From positions 372,001-436,000 of the forward strand of contig JAXHLS010000002.1 in the NCBI GenBank assembly GCA_034522055.1: a stretch of DNA of 64,000 nt. Reading direction: 5' to 3'. Positions within the stretch are counted from its first letter, which is position 1. Every line of letters starts with the position of its first letter. Below the pieces are notes generated by a model. It searched no databases, was not told the DNA's origin, and worked only from the letters and a program-made list of their open reading frames with translations. The translations under genes were made by a program, and so were the position numbers. Below, piece by piece: positions 56,454-64,000 of this stretch. This DNA comes from Gammaproteobacteria bacterium (GTDB taxonomy: Bacteria; Pseudomonadota; Gammaproteobacteria; JAABTG01).

Positions 56454-57857
56454 TCATTTGAAGGTGTAGCGGGCGGTGACGTGGGCCTGCCAGCGGTCGT
56501 AGTCGCTGAAGTTCACGTTGGAGTCGTTGTTGGTGTAGGTCAGGCGCGGACGCACGAGCCACTGGCGCGAGGCCTTATAGTTGCCCCCCACGGAGAGATG
56601 ATAGAAGTCATCCTCCCGTTCACGATCGGAGAACGACGGGTGGGGGCCGTCGTAGTCGCTAAACTGGGCGGTGGCGGAACCCACGAGGTCCCAGCGCTCA
56701 TCGAGGGTGTACTGTCCACCCACGCGAAGTCCCCAGAAGTCGCGGGCCACCAGGCCCGAGGTATTGACCGGCACACCATTGACCGTGGTGGACACCTTGC
56801 GGCGCTCGTCGTCCTCGGCGTAATAGACGCTGGCAAACAGCACCGGCGAGCCCTGGCCGCCGAATTCATGGCCCCAGGCGGCGCCCACCAGCCACTGGTC
56901 CGCGTCGTTGAGGGGATTGCCGGGATAAATAGTGGACTCCTGATAGCGCAGGTTGGTCGTGCGCACGAAACCCGTGAGCTGGTTGCGGGCGTCCAGGGCG
57001 TGCTGCCACTGGAGACTCAGGCCGCCGCTGGAGCGATAGGAGACGTCGTTGAGGTTCATCCGCTCGCCCGACAGGGTGGCGGTGAAGGTGTTGGCCCCCT
57101 TGAAGTACCGCAGGCCGATGTCGGCACCGTAGCGATGGTCGTCGAAGTCCTCGCCCCCGGCACTGATAAGCTTTTCGCCCCCGGTATTCTCGCGGCCGCT
57201 CAGACGCCCGCGCACGAAGAAGTAGAGGTCGGGGGTAACGCTATGGGTGATGCCGGCCCCCAGCTGTCCCGTCAGGAAAACGGCATTCTCTTCGGTATCG
57301 ATTCGGTCCCGGGCAGAAAGCCGGTTTAGGGGAATGACGAAGTCGTCGTCACCGGTGGCCGCGTTGATATTGGTATCGAAGCCGATACCGGCCTGAGCGT
57401 ACACCGACACATGGGTACGCAGGGCCTCGAAGCGCTGATCCAGGGCATCCAGGTACTTGTTGATGGTGGCCTGGACCGGCTCCGGTGGCGCCATGGCCTT
57501 GACGTTCTCCAGTTCCTGCTTGGCCAACTCGTTGTCATGGAGCATGAAATAGGCCCGCGCCAGCTCGGCCCGGGCCTGGGCGTTGTCCGGTTGCATCGCC
57601 ACCACCCGCTCCAGGGCGAACACCGCGGTCCCCGGCCTGCCGGCATCCAGGGCGGCGATGCCCAGCAGGTAATCGTAATCCGGGTCACCGGCGCGCTCGC
57701 CCTCCATGACCAGGAGCCTGTCCAACGCCGCCTGGGCCTGACCTGCGCCCAGCATGCGGCGGGCGTCGTCGAGTTCGCCCGCCCCGGCGGCGCCCTGCCC
57801 GCCGGCAAGCAGGGCCACCAGAATGGAGGCCCTCATTAGATCGAATTTATGCACCAT
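56454..57857 (-). CDS. TPR plus beta-barrel outer-membrane protein (Slam/DUF560-like)
   Basis: The start at 57857 (MVHKFDLMRASILVALL) follows GGGGG and gives 467 residues. A signal peptide (cleavage near GAAGAG) is followed by TPR-like repeats (residues about 28-135; ALERVVAMQPDNAQARAELARAYF), and then an amphipathic beta-barrel region with alternating aromatic residues, beginning YAQAGIGFDTNINAAT and ending in ARYTFK, a typical outer-membrane C-terminus. This layout is that of surface lipoprotein assembly modifiers. The FecR-domain gene 20 bp downstream is its likely partner or substrate. Confidence 0.8.
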   Translation of the reverse strand: MVHKFDLMRASILVALLAGGQGAAGAGELDDARRMLGAGQAQAALDRLLVMEGERAGDPDYDYLLGIAALDAGRPGTAVFALERVVAMQPDNAQARAELARAYFMLHDNELAKQELENVKAMAPPEPVQATINKYLDALDQRFEALRTHVSVYAQAGIGFDTNINAATGDDDFVIPLNRLSARDRIDTEENAVFLTGQLGAGITHSVTPDLYFFVRGRLSGRENTGGEKLISAGGEDFDDHRYGADIGLRYFKGANTFTATLSGERMNLNDVSYRSSGGLSLQWQHALDARNQLTGFVRTTNLRYQESTIYPGNPLNDADQWLVGAAWGHEFGGQGSPVLFASVYYAEDDERRKVSTTVNGVPVNTSGLVARDFWGLRVGGQYTLDERWDLVGSATAQFSDYDGPHPSFSDREREDDFYHLSVGGNYKASRQWLVRPRLTYTNNDSNVNFSDYDRWQAHVTARYTFK

Positions 57858-58269
57858 TTCATTTCCCCCCGGAAGAATCCCCAAGCGATGCGGGTGTGAG
57901 TCTGATATGGTCTTGGAATCTTGCCTGAAATACTATACCTAACAAAACAACAATTCAACCTTCTTACAACACTGTTGCCTGTACGCAACAGAGGGGCCAC
58001 GCCTGCAGCCGAGGGCCGAAGGCCGTACCCCTGGCGCATGCGGCGTTAGCGGGCTTGCGCAGATAGGGCGCTACTCGGTTAACATGGGCCCCGGAAACGG
58101 AAAGTGGACGAAGCGACACGGCTCAGGGAATCGCCGGCGGGGCCTTCCGAGGACCCTACTCCGCCGGCCCGGGGCCGCCCGAAACGCGCCTTTTCCCGCA
58201 GATGAAGGATGACGGGCACAGCGCTGCCCTCCCGGCAGCGCCTGCCCTCGCAACAGGGATTCGACCCAT
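57858..58269. other. Intergenic region between the Slam-like and por operons
   Basis: These 412 bp between divergent operons hold an AT-rich island at 57920-57975 with the promoter below. The remainder is GC-rich and I see no gene or repeat. Confidence 0.5.
57930..57958 (-). promoter_or_regulatory. Sigma-70-like promoter of the Slam-like/FecR operon
   Basis: TTGAAT (57958-57953) and TAGTAT (57935-57930) are 17 bp apart on the minus strand in an AT-rich stretch unlike the surrounding DNA, about 70 bp upstream of the gene start. TATAGT at 57937-57932 is an alternative -10. Confidence 0.45.
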
Positions 58270-58842
58270 ATGCTTGAGATCCGGATACACGGCCGCGGCG
58301 GCCAGGGGAACGTGGTAGCCGCCTATCTTCTCGCCACCGCTGCCATCGGCGAAGGCCGCTACGCCCAGGCCTTCCCCGCCTTCGGCGCCGAGCGCCGCGG
58401 CGCGCCGGTGGTGGCCTTCACACGCATCGGCACCGCCCCCATCCATCGCCGCTGCCAGGTCCTGCAACCCGCCTTCCTCATCGTCCAGGACCGCGCCCTG
58501 CTGCATGTGCCGGGGGTCCTGAATGGGTTGAAGGCGGGCGGCGGTATCCTGGTGAATGCCAACGACCGGCCTGACGACGAAGACTTGGGTGACGCCGACG
58601 TGGTTACCCTGCCGGCCACCGCGCTCGCCAACGAATACCTCGGCCGGCCGGTGCCCAACACCGCCCTGCTGGCGGCCTTCCTCAGCCTCACCGGAATGCT
58701 GCCGGTAGCGGCCCTTACCAACGCCCTCGGCGAGCGCTTCACGGGCAAGGTGCTGGAACGCAACACCGCCCTGGTGGAGAACGCGGCCTCCCAGGTGGAC
58801 GCAGGCAGATGGCAGGAGGTGGCCCATGCCGCTGGCGCTTGA
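58270..58842 (+). CDS. porG: 2-oxoacid:ferredoxin oxidoreductase, gamma subunit
   Basis: The product has 190 residues. IRIHGRGGQGNVVAAYLLATA is the CoA-binding gamma-domain signature, followed by FPAFGAERRGAPVVAFTR and the GVLNGLKAGGGILVNA fold. It forms the gamma part of the enzyme that interconverts 2-oxoacid plus CoA and acyl-CoA plus CO2 with ferredoxin. It overlaps the alpha-subunit gene by 17 bp, so translation is coupled. Pyruvate is the likely but unproven substrate. Confidence 0.9.
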   Translation: MLEIRIHGRGGQGNVVAAYLLATAAIGEGRYAQAFPAFGAERRGAPVVAFTRIGTAPIHRRCQVLQPAFLIVQDRALLHVPGVLNGLKAGGGILVNANDRPDDEDLGDADVVTLPATALANEYLGRPVPNTALLAAFLSLTGMLPVAALTNALGERFTGKVLERNTALVENAASQVDAGRWQEVAHAAGA

Positions 58843-59992
58843 AGGTTCCCAGGCCCTGGCGCGGACGGTGGCCCTGTGCCGGCCCCAGGTGGTGGCGGCC
58901 TACCCCATCACTCCTCAGACCCATATCGTGGAGAACATCTCCCGCTTGGTGGCGGACGGCACCTTCGATTGCGAGTTCGTCAGCGTGGAGAGCGAGTTCT
59001 CGGCCGCCTCCGTGGTCCTGGGAGCCGCGGCGGCGGGCTCCCGAGCCTACACCGCCAGCGCCTCCCAGGGCATCATGCTCATGAGCGAGGTCCTGTTCAA
59101 TATCGCCGGCCTGCGGGTACCCATGGTCATGACCTGCGCCAACCGCTCCGTGGGCGGGCCCCTGAACATCTGGAACGACCAGCAGGACTCCATGGCGGTG
59201 CGGGACTCGGGCTGGATCCAGCTCTACTGCGCTGACAACCAGGAGGCCATCGACACCACCATCCAGGCCTATCGCATCGCCGAACGCACGGAGCTGCCGG
59301 TTATGGTGTGCGTGGACGGCTTCACCCTCACCCATACCCTGGAGCCCCTGGAGCTGCCCTCCCAGGACGAGGTGGACGCCTTCCTGCCCCCCTACACCTT
59401 CTCCCGCAGCCTGGACCCGGCCCATCCCATCAGCATCGGCACCCTGGTGACCCCCGAGCACTTCAGCGAGGTACGCCACGCCCACCACACCGCCATGGTC
59501 AGGGCCATCGCCGAGATCGAGGCCGCCGACAGGGACTGGCAGGCCCTGAGCGGGCGCTCGGGGGGCGCCCTGCTGGAGAGTTCCGGCCCGGCGGATGCCA
59601 CCGTGGGAGTCCTCACCATCGGCTCCATCCACGGCACCCTCATGGAGGCCATGGCCGAGTACCCGTCGGCGGAGCCTGCCCGGCTCATCAAGCTACGTTG
59701 CTTCCGCCCCTTCCCCGCCGCCGCCATCCGCGCCGCCTGTGCCGGCCTCGAGCGCCTGGTGGTGGTGGAGCGTGCCTTGTCGCCGGGCTCCGGCGGCATC
59801 GTCGGTAACGAGGTGCGGGCGGCCCTGTCCACCATGGATCAGCCGCCCCGAGTAGAGAACTACGCCGTGGGCCTCGGCGGGCGCGACGTGCCCCTGGACC
59901 TGTACCCACGCCTGCTGGAGGCCGACGGCGAGGTGGGTGGATTCAGCGTCTTCGACGTCGATGTGTCGCGCCTCGCCCCCGAAGACCAATGA
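58826..59992 (+). CDS. porA: 2-oxoacid:ferredoxin oxidoreductase, alpha subunit
   Basis: The product has 388 residues, starting behind AGGAGG inside the gamma-subunit gene. AAYPITPQTHIVENISRLV is the hallmark of the pyrimidine-binding alpha domain, with VSVESEFSAASVVLGAAAAG, ASQGIMLMSEVLFNIAGLR and NRSVGGPLNIWNDQQDSM. It forms the dimer interface for the thiamine cofactor with the beta subunit. The RCFRPFPAA segment and the C-terminal domain complete the family layout. It is second in the por operon. Confidence 0.92.
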   Translation: MPLALEGSQALARTVALCRPQVVAAYPITPQTHIVENISRLVADGTFDCEFVSVESEFSAASVVLGAAAAGSRAYTASASQGIMLMSEVLFNIAGLRVPMVMTCANRSVGGPLNIWNDQQDSMAVRDSGWIQLYCADNQEAIDTTIQAYRIAERTELPVMVCVDGFTLTHTLEPLELPSQDEVDAFLPPYTFSRSLDPAHPISIGTLVTPEHFSEVRHAHHTAMVRAIAEIEAADRDWQALSGRSGGALLESSGPADATVGVLTIGSIHGTLMEAMAEYPSAEPARLIKLRCFRPFPAAAIRAACAGLERLVVVERALSPGSGGIVGNEVRAALSTMDQPPRVENYAVGLGGRDVPLDLYPRLLEADGEVGGFSVFDVDVSRLAPEDQ

Positions 59993-60001
59993 GGAACACC
60001 C

Positions 60002-60997
60002 ATGTCCGAAACCATCGTTGACATCGACATCGCGGCCCTGCGCAAGAAGCAGCCGCGCTTTCGCGGCATCGAGGCCGGCCACCGCGCCTGCCTGGGCTGC
60101 GGCCAGGCCCTGGCCGCCCGCCTCATGACCGAGGCCGCCGGCCCCGACGTGACCCTCACCAACGCCACCGGCTGTCTGGAGGTGTTCACCACGCCATGGC
60201 CCGAGTCGGCCTGGCGGGTGCCGTGGATGCACTCCCTGTTCGAGAACTCCGCCGCCATCGCCGCCGGCGTGGAGGCCGCCTACAAGGCCCAGGGGCGCAA
60301 GACCAAGGTCATCGCCATGGGCGGCGACGGCAGTACCTTCGACATCGGCTTCCAGGCCCTGTCCGGGGCCCTGGAGCGCGGCCACAACATGCTCTACGTG
60401 TGCTTCGACAACGAGGCCTACATGAACACCGGCATTCAGCGCTCCAGCTCCACCCCCCACGCGGCCGCCACCACCACCTCGCCGGCGGGCAAGGTGCGCA
60501 TGGGCAAGCGGCACCTCAAGAAGGACATCATCACCATCATCGCCGCCCACCATATTCCCTACGCCGCCACCGCCTCGGTGGCCTACCCCTCCGACGTGCG
60601 CAAGAAGGTGCGCCGTGCCATGGCCATCGAAGGCCCCACCTTCCTGCTCATCCACTCCCCCTGCCCCCTGGGCTGGGGCCACGAGGGTAACCTCACCATC
60701 GAGGTGGCGCGGCTGGCGGTGCAGACAGGGCTCTTTCCCATCATCGAACTGGAACGCGGCCAACTCGCCAATACCATGCCCATCCGCGACCCCCGGCCGG
60801 TGATCGACTACCTGAAGGTGCAGAACCGCTTCCGCCATCTGTTCGCCGACGACCTGCGAGCCAAGGAGGAACTTGAGCACCTGCAGGCCCTGGCGGATTA
60901 CAACATGGAGACCTACGACCTCCGCGGCGACGGCCCCGATGCCATGGATACCGAGGCCGCCGATACCGTCAAGCGCCGGGGGACGCGGTGGGCGTGA
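60002..60997 (+). CDS. porB: 2-oxoacid:ferredoxin oxidoreductase, beta subunit
   Basis: The product has 331 residues. It holds the thiamine diphosphate motif (MGGDGSTFDIGFQALSGAL then CFDNEAYMNTG) and Cys ligands for the proximal [4Fe-4S] cluster (CLGCGQ, NATGCLEV and PCPLGWGHE). It passes electrons from the thiamine intermediate to the ferredoxin domain. It follows porA by 9 bp. A heptamer repeat region separates it from the last gene of the cluster. Confidence 0.93.
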   Translation: MSETIVDIDIAALRKKQPRFRGIEAGHRACLGCGQALAARLMTEAAGPDVTLTNATGCLEVFTTPWPESAWRVPWMHSLFENSAAIAAGVEAAYKAQGRKTKVIAMGGDGSTFDIGFQALSGALERGHNMLYVCFDNEAYMNTGIQRSSSTPHAAATTTSPAGKVRMGKRHLKKDIITIIAAHHIPYAATASVAYPSDVRKKVRRAMAIEGPTFLLIHSPCPLGWGHEGNLTIEVARLAVQTGLFPIIELERGQLANTMPIRDPRPVIDYLKVQNRFRHLFADDLRAKEELEHLQALADYNMETYDLRGDGPDAMDTEAADTVKRRGTRWA

Positions 60998-61034
60998 GGA
61001 AGAGGAAGGGGAAGTGAGTAGGAAAAAGAGAATA

Positions 61035-61177
61035 GTGAATGGTGAATAGTGAATGGAAAAAACCGGTCCCGCCCCGGCGTTCTCTACTGTTGCTTTTACT
61101 ATTCACCATTCACTATTCACTATTCACTTGCTCTTCATCACCATTCACCATTCACTTTTTCCTACCCACCATTCACT
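61035..61177. repeat. Heptanucleotide arrays in opposite orientation
   Basis: GTGAATG, GTGAATA, GTGAATG run at 61035-61055. The complementary TATTCAC, CATTCAC, TATTCAC, TATTCAC run at 61101-61128, with further CATTCAC units at 61143-61156 and 61171. The transcript could form a long hairpin between porB and the GltD-like gene. Confidence 0.88.
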
Positions 61178-61246
61178 CAACTCCATGCGCCGGCATGGCC
61201 CCCATACATTGAACATTGGCAACGCACCAGGACGAGACCACCACCC

Positions 61247-62938
61247 ATGACCATCCTAACCCGCGGCGCCTACGCCCGCCCCGAGACCTCCCTGGACTTC
61301 AAGACCGGCACCTGGCGGGTCGAGCGGCCGGTGCATCACCATCGCAACGCCCCCTGCCATGTGGCCTGTCCGGCCGGCGAGGATGCCCAGGCCTATCTGG
61401 CCAGCCTCGAGGAAGCGGGGCCGCGGGCGGCCTGGGAGACCCTGGTGGCGGCCAACCCCCTGCCCGCCGTCACCGGGCGGGTGTGCCACCACCCCTGCGA
61501 GTCGGCATGCAACCGCCGCGACTACGACGAGTCCATCTCCATCCACAACGTCGAGCGCTTCCTCGGCGACGAGGCCCTGCGCCAGGGCTGGGACTATCCC
61601 GGCATCCCGGCCCGCCGCGACGGCGACGCGGTGGCGGTGGTTGGGGCCGGCCCCGCCGGCCTGGCGGCCGCCTATCACCTGCTGCGCCTCGGCCATCCGG
61701 TGACCGTGTTCGACAAGCTACCCCTGGCCGGCGGCACCCTGCGCACCGCCATTCCCCAGTACCGCCTGCCCCGGGACATCCTCGACAAGGAGATGGAACG
61801 CATCCTGGCCTCGGGCATGGAGTTCCGTGCCCATCACATCCTCGGCCGCGACGTCTCCCTGGCCGAGTTGCAGGCGGAATACGCACGGGTCTTCGTGGCC
61901 CCCGGCTGCCAGGAAGGGCGGGCCTGGAGCATCGACGGCGTCACCCCCAGCGACCTTCATCCCGGCATCACCCAACTGCAGGAATGGATCGCCGTGGGCG
62001 CGGCCCCCGAGGCCCGCAGCGTGGCCATCCTCGGGGGTGGCAACACCGCGATGGACATGGCCCGAGTGATGCGCCGCACCGGCACCAAGGAGGTCCACGT
62101 CATCACCCACAAGGCCATCCCGGGGCCGGGCGTTCCCGCCGCCGATACCATGCCGGCCATCGAACGGGAGGTGCGCCAGGCCATCGAGGAGGGGGTGGTG
62201 GTCCACGAGCATCGCGGCGTCCACCGCCTCATCCTGCGGGGCCAGAAGGTCATCGGCGTGGAGATCGTCCACATGAAAAAGATGATCCAGGAGAACGGAC
62301 GCCTGAAACGCATCGCCTTCGAGGGCACGGAGACGGTGCTCCATGTGGACCAGGTGATCCCGGCGGTAGGCCAGGTGGTGGAACGCCACGGCCTGGGAAC
62401 CATCCTGCCCAAGGGCCGCGACTACCTGCAGGCCGACGACCTCGGCCGGGTGTTCCAGCATCCAAAGCTCTACACCGGCGGTGACGCTCGCGGCGACCGT
62501 GGCACCGTCGCCGAGGCGGTAGGCGACGGGCGCCGTGCCGCCGCGGCCATGCACGCGGATCTGAACGGCGTTGAGCTCGTACCCGAGGTCAAATCACAGC
62601 CCATCGGCATCGAGCAGCTGAACCTCAACTATTTCGAGCACGCCCCGGCGCCCGAGGAAAAGGTATTACCGGTGGAGGAGCGAGGCGAGACAGAGGAAAT
62701 CGAGGGTGGCATCACGGCCCGCCAGGCGGCCGCCGAGGCGGTGCGTTGCTTCTCCTGCGGCAACTGTTTCGCCTGCGACAACTGCTGGACCCTGTGCCCC
62801 GACAACTCGGTGCTGAAGACCCGCGACGTGGCCACCGACGGCACCCACTACGTCTTCGACTACGACTACTGCAAGGGCTGCGGCATGTGCGCCAACGAAT
62901 GCCCCTGCGGCTTCATCGAGATGGTGGTGGAGGCGTAA
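61247..62938 (+). CDS. GltD-like NAD(P) oxidoreductase fused to a 2[4Fe-4S] ferredoxin (Por delta)
   Basis: The start at 61247 (MTILTRGAYARPETSLDF) gives 563 residues; the longer frame reads repeat DNA. An N-terminal Fe-S domain of GltD type (C37, C41, C80, C84, C88) is followed by FAD (VVGAGPAGLAAAYHL, residues 131-145) and NAD(P) (ILGGGNTAMD, 261-270) binding folds. From C501 the protein ends in a two-cluster ferredoxin (CFSCGNCFACDNC, CKGCGMCANECPCG). It would link the porGAB enzyme to pyridine nucleotides, with the ferredoxin replacing a separate delta subunit. Confidence 0.88.
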   Translation: MTILTRGAYARPETSLDFKTGTWRVERPVHHHRNAPCHVACPAGEDAQAYLASLEEAGPRAAWETLVAANPLPAVTGRVCHHPCESACNRRDYDESISIHNVERFLGDEALRQGWDYPGIPARRDGDAVAVVGAGPAGLAAAYHLLRLGHPVTVFDKLPLAGGTLRTAIPQYRLPRDILDKEMERILASGMEFRAHHILGRDVSLAELQAEYARVFVAPGCQEGRAWSIDGVTPSDLHPGITQLQEWIAVGAAPEARSVAILGGGNTAMDMARVMRRTGTKEVHVITHKAIPGPGVPAADTMPAIEREVRQAIEEGVVVHEHRGVHRLILRGQKVIGVEIVHMKKMIQENGRLKRIAFEGTETVLHVDQVIPAVGQVVERHGLGTILPKGRDYLQADDLGRVFQHPKLYTGGDARGDRGTVAEAVGDGRRAAAAMHADLNGVELVPEVKSQPIGIEQLNLNYFEHAPAPEEKVLPVEERGETEEIEGGITARQAAAEAVRCFSCGNCFACDNCWTLCPDNSVLKTRDVATDGTHYVFDYDYCKGCGMCANECPCGFIEMVVEA

Positions 62939-62983
62939 TAAGCCTTTGGGACCGGTCTGCGCCGCAAACCGCAACGGCCCATC

Positions 62984-64000
62984 TCAGCGCTTTCCCAATC
63001 CCAACCCCAGGGGATCCGCCGGGTCCACGTTCTGCATGAACGGCAGGCCGCGCTCGTTGTTGGTGATCTGGTAGACCTTGCCCATCCAGTTGTTCACCAC
63101 CGCCTCGGCGGTGTCATGCCAGGTATTGTGGAGATCACGTGTGATCACCGCCTCGGGGAACTCCGGCAGCACCAGGCCCTTGTCCAGGGCCGTGTCCACC
63201 CGGTGCCGAAACTCGTCGAGCACCGCCTGGTCCCGCAGGCTGAGGTAGGTATCCGGAAAGGGCGGATAGTCTCCGCGCTCGGCGCGGGCGTAGCGCACCA
63301 CCTCCCGCTTGTACTCCTTCAGCAGGCTGATGGAGTCATACTCGGGATGGCCCTGGAAGAACACCACCCGGAAGCCGTCCTCGCTCACCGCCAGATGCAC
63401 CCCCGCCTCGGGACTCTCCGCCAGCACGTGCAAGCCGGCGGCCTCGAACTGCTCGCGGCTGACGTCGTTGAATCGTGAATGGGGGACATTGAACAGGGTG
63501 TTCACGTCACTCACCAGGGGGTGGCGGCGATCCACCAGGTGATGGGGGTACACTCCCCAGATCTTCCGTCCCATGGGGCGCCGGTGCTGGCCATAGCGGA
63601 ACTCCATCACGGCGTGGGTGGCGAGACAGGAGCACAGCACCGAGGTCACGTTGTCGAAGGCCCAGTCCATCACCTCGATGAGGGGCGCCCAGAAGGGCTG
63701 CGCCGAGAGTTCCCGCCCGGCCACGTTGGCACCGGTGATGATGAGGGCATCCAGCCCGTCTTCCCGCAGCTGCTCGAAGGTGTCGTAGTAGGCCTCGATG
63801 TGATGCTGGGCCTTCTCGCTGCGGGGCAGCTCGGGCAGGGTGAAGGGGTGCAGGTAGAACTGGGCGATCTGGTTGCTCTCCCCCACCAGGCGGAAGAACT
63901 GCCGCTCGGTGGCCGCCAGGGCAGCGTCCGGCATCATGTTCAGCAGGCCGATGTGCAATTCCCGGATGTCCTGGTGGGCGGCCCGATAGGGCGTAAGGAC
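62984..64000 (-). CDS. metA: Homoserine O-succinyltransferase-type MetA (5' end outside window)
   Basis: The frame stays open to the window edge; the residues before HIGLLNMMPDAALAATERQF read VLTPYRAAHQDIREL, so the N-terminus lies beyond 64000 and the TTG at 63958 is not the start. The core has IITGANV, WAFDNVTSVLCSCLATHAVMEF with the nucleophilic Cys in the position expected for MetA, and FFQGHPEYD with the active-site His and Glu. It acylates homoserine in methionine synthesis; acetyl versus succinyl donor choice cannot be read from this fragment. Confidence 0.88.
   Translation of the reverse strand, partial: VLTPYRAAHQDIRELHIGLLNMMPDAALAATERQFFRLVGESNQIAQFYLHPFTLPELPRSEKAQHHIEAYYDTFEQLREDGLDALIITGANVAGRELSAQPFWAPLIEVMDWAFDNVTSVLCSCLATHAVMEFRYGQHRRPMGRKIWGVYPHHLVDRRHPLVSDVNTLFNVPHSRFNDVSREQFEAAGLHVLAESPEAGVHLAVSEDGFRVVFFQGHPEYDSISLLKEYKREVVRYARAERGDYPPFPDTYLSLRDQAVLDEFRHRVDTALDKGLVLPEFPEAVITRDLHNTWHDTAEAVVNNWMGKVYQITNNERGLPFMQNVDPADPLGLGLGKR

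Noticed and set aside
61049-61246. Upstream extension of the GltD-ferredoxin protein to 61049
   Set aside because: The added protein is a reading of the heptamer arrays; the ATG at 61247 gives the family N-terminus.

Overview
The window is GC-rich, densely coded DNA from a gammaproteobacterium. The evidence is a recC-recB-recD operon, yajD, a YqgE/AlgH homologue, a fadE-fadI-fadJ type beta-oxidation block, qmcA/nfeD-type genes and a polyphosphate:AMP phosphotransferase. A phosphoribulokinase-family gene, PEP carboxylase, a 2-oxoacid:ferredoxin oxidoreductase and c-type cytochromes fit a Chromatiales-like, possibly autotrophic or sulfur-oxidising relative; that placement is inference. I see no rRNA, tRNA, CRISPR array, IS transposase or phage gene.

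Layout. 1-2 kb: a partial transglutaminase and an AI-2E family transporter. 2-7 kb: REP-like tandem repeats, then a CusB/CusA-type metal efflux pair. 7-16.5 kb: recCBD on the minus strand. 16.8-18.5 kb: a small beta-sandwich-like protein and a PRK-like kinase. 18.7-22.2 kb: a DsbD-like protein without its alpha domain, next to a DUF255/thioredoxin protein that carries a DsbD-alpha-like tail. 22.3-25.2 kb: ppc. 25.4-27 kb: SPFH/NfeD. 27.1-34.4 kb: a broken junction (YiiX-like 5' end joined to fadE 3' part), followed by thiolase, FadJ-like and acyl-CoA synthetase genes. 34.4-36.4 kb: Ogt, a methionine-rich membrane protein and a YkgJ-type protein, separated by repeats. 36.6-41.1 kb: a four-gene Sel1 / SH3-VWA / ABC ATPase / FtsX-like permease operon. 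41.2-47 kb: a divergent carbamoyltransferase, MarC and several small genes (DUF2889, YajD with an upstream 23-codon ORF, DUF3565, PilZ, GAF). 47.3-52.6 kb: Pap, an EF-G-like GTPase and two c-type cytochromes. 52.8-54.6 kb: small proteins and an exported YqgE-like protein. 54.6-57.9 kb: a Slam-like TPR/beta-barrel and FecR-domain pair with its own terminator. 58.3-62.9 kb: a 2-oxoacid:ferredoxin oxidoreductase operon with a GltD-ferredoxin fusion. 63-64 kb: partial metA-type gene.

The strongest leads are: (i) the redistributed DsbD domains; (ii) the Sel1/VWA/ABC operon, whose function I do not know; (iii) the Slam-like/FecR pair, which looks like a secretion or surface-display pair; (iv) a family of heptanucleotide tandem arrays in six gene-free intervals, three of which have reverse-complement partners; (v) two enzyme homologues with changed catalytic residues (PRK-like N42 and an ATCase-like protein); (vi) the YiiX/fadE junction, which is either a real deletion or an assembly chimera. 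No transcription factor gene was recognised in the window.
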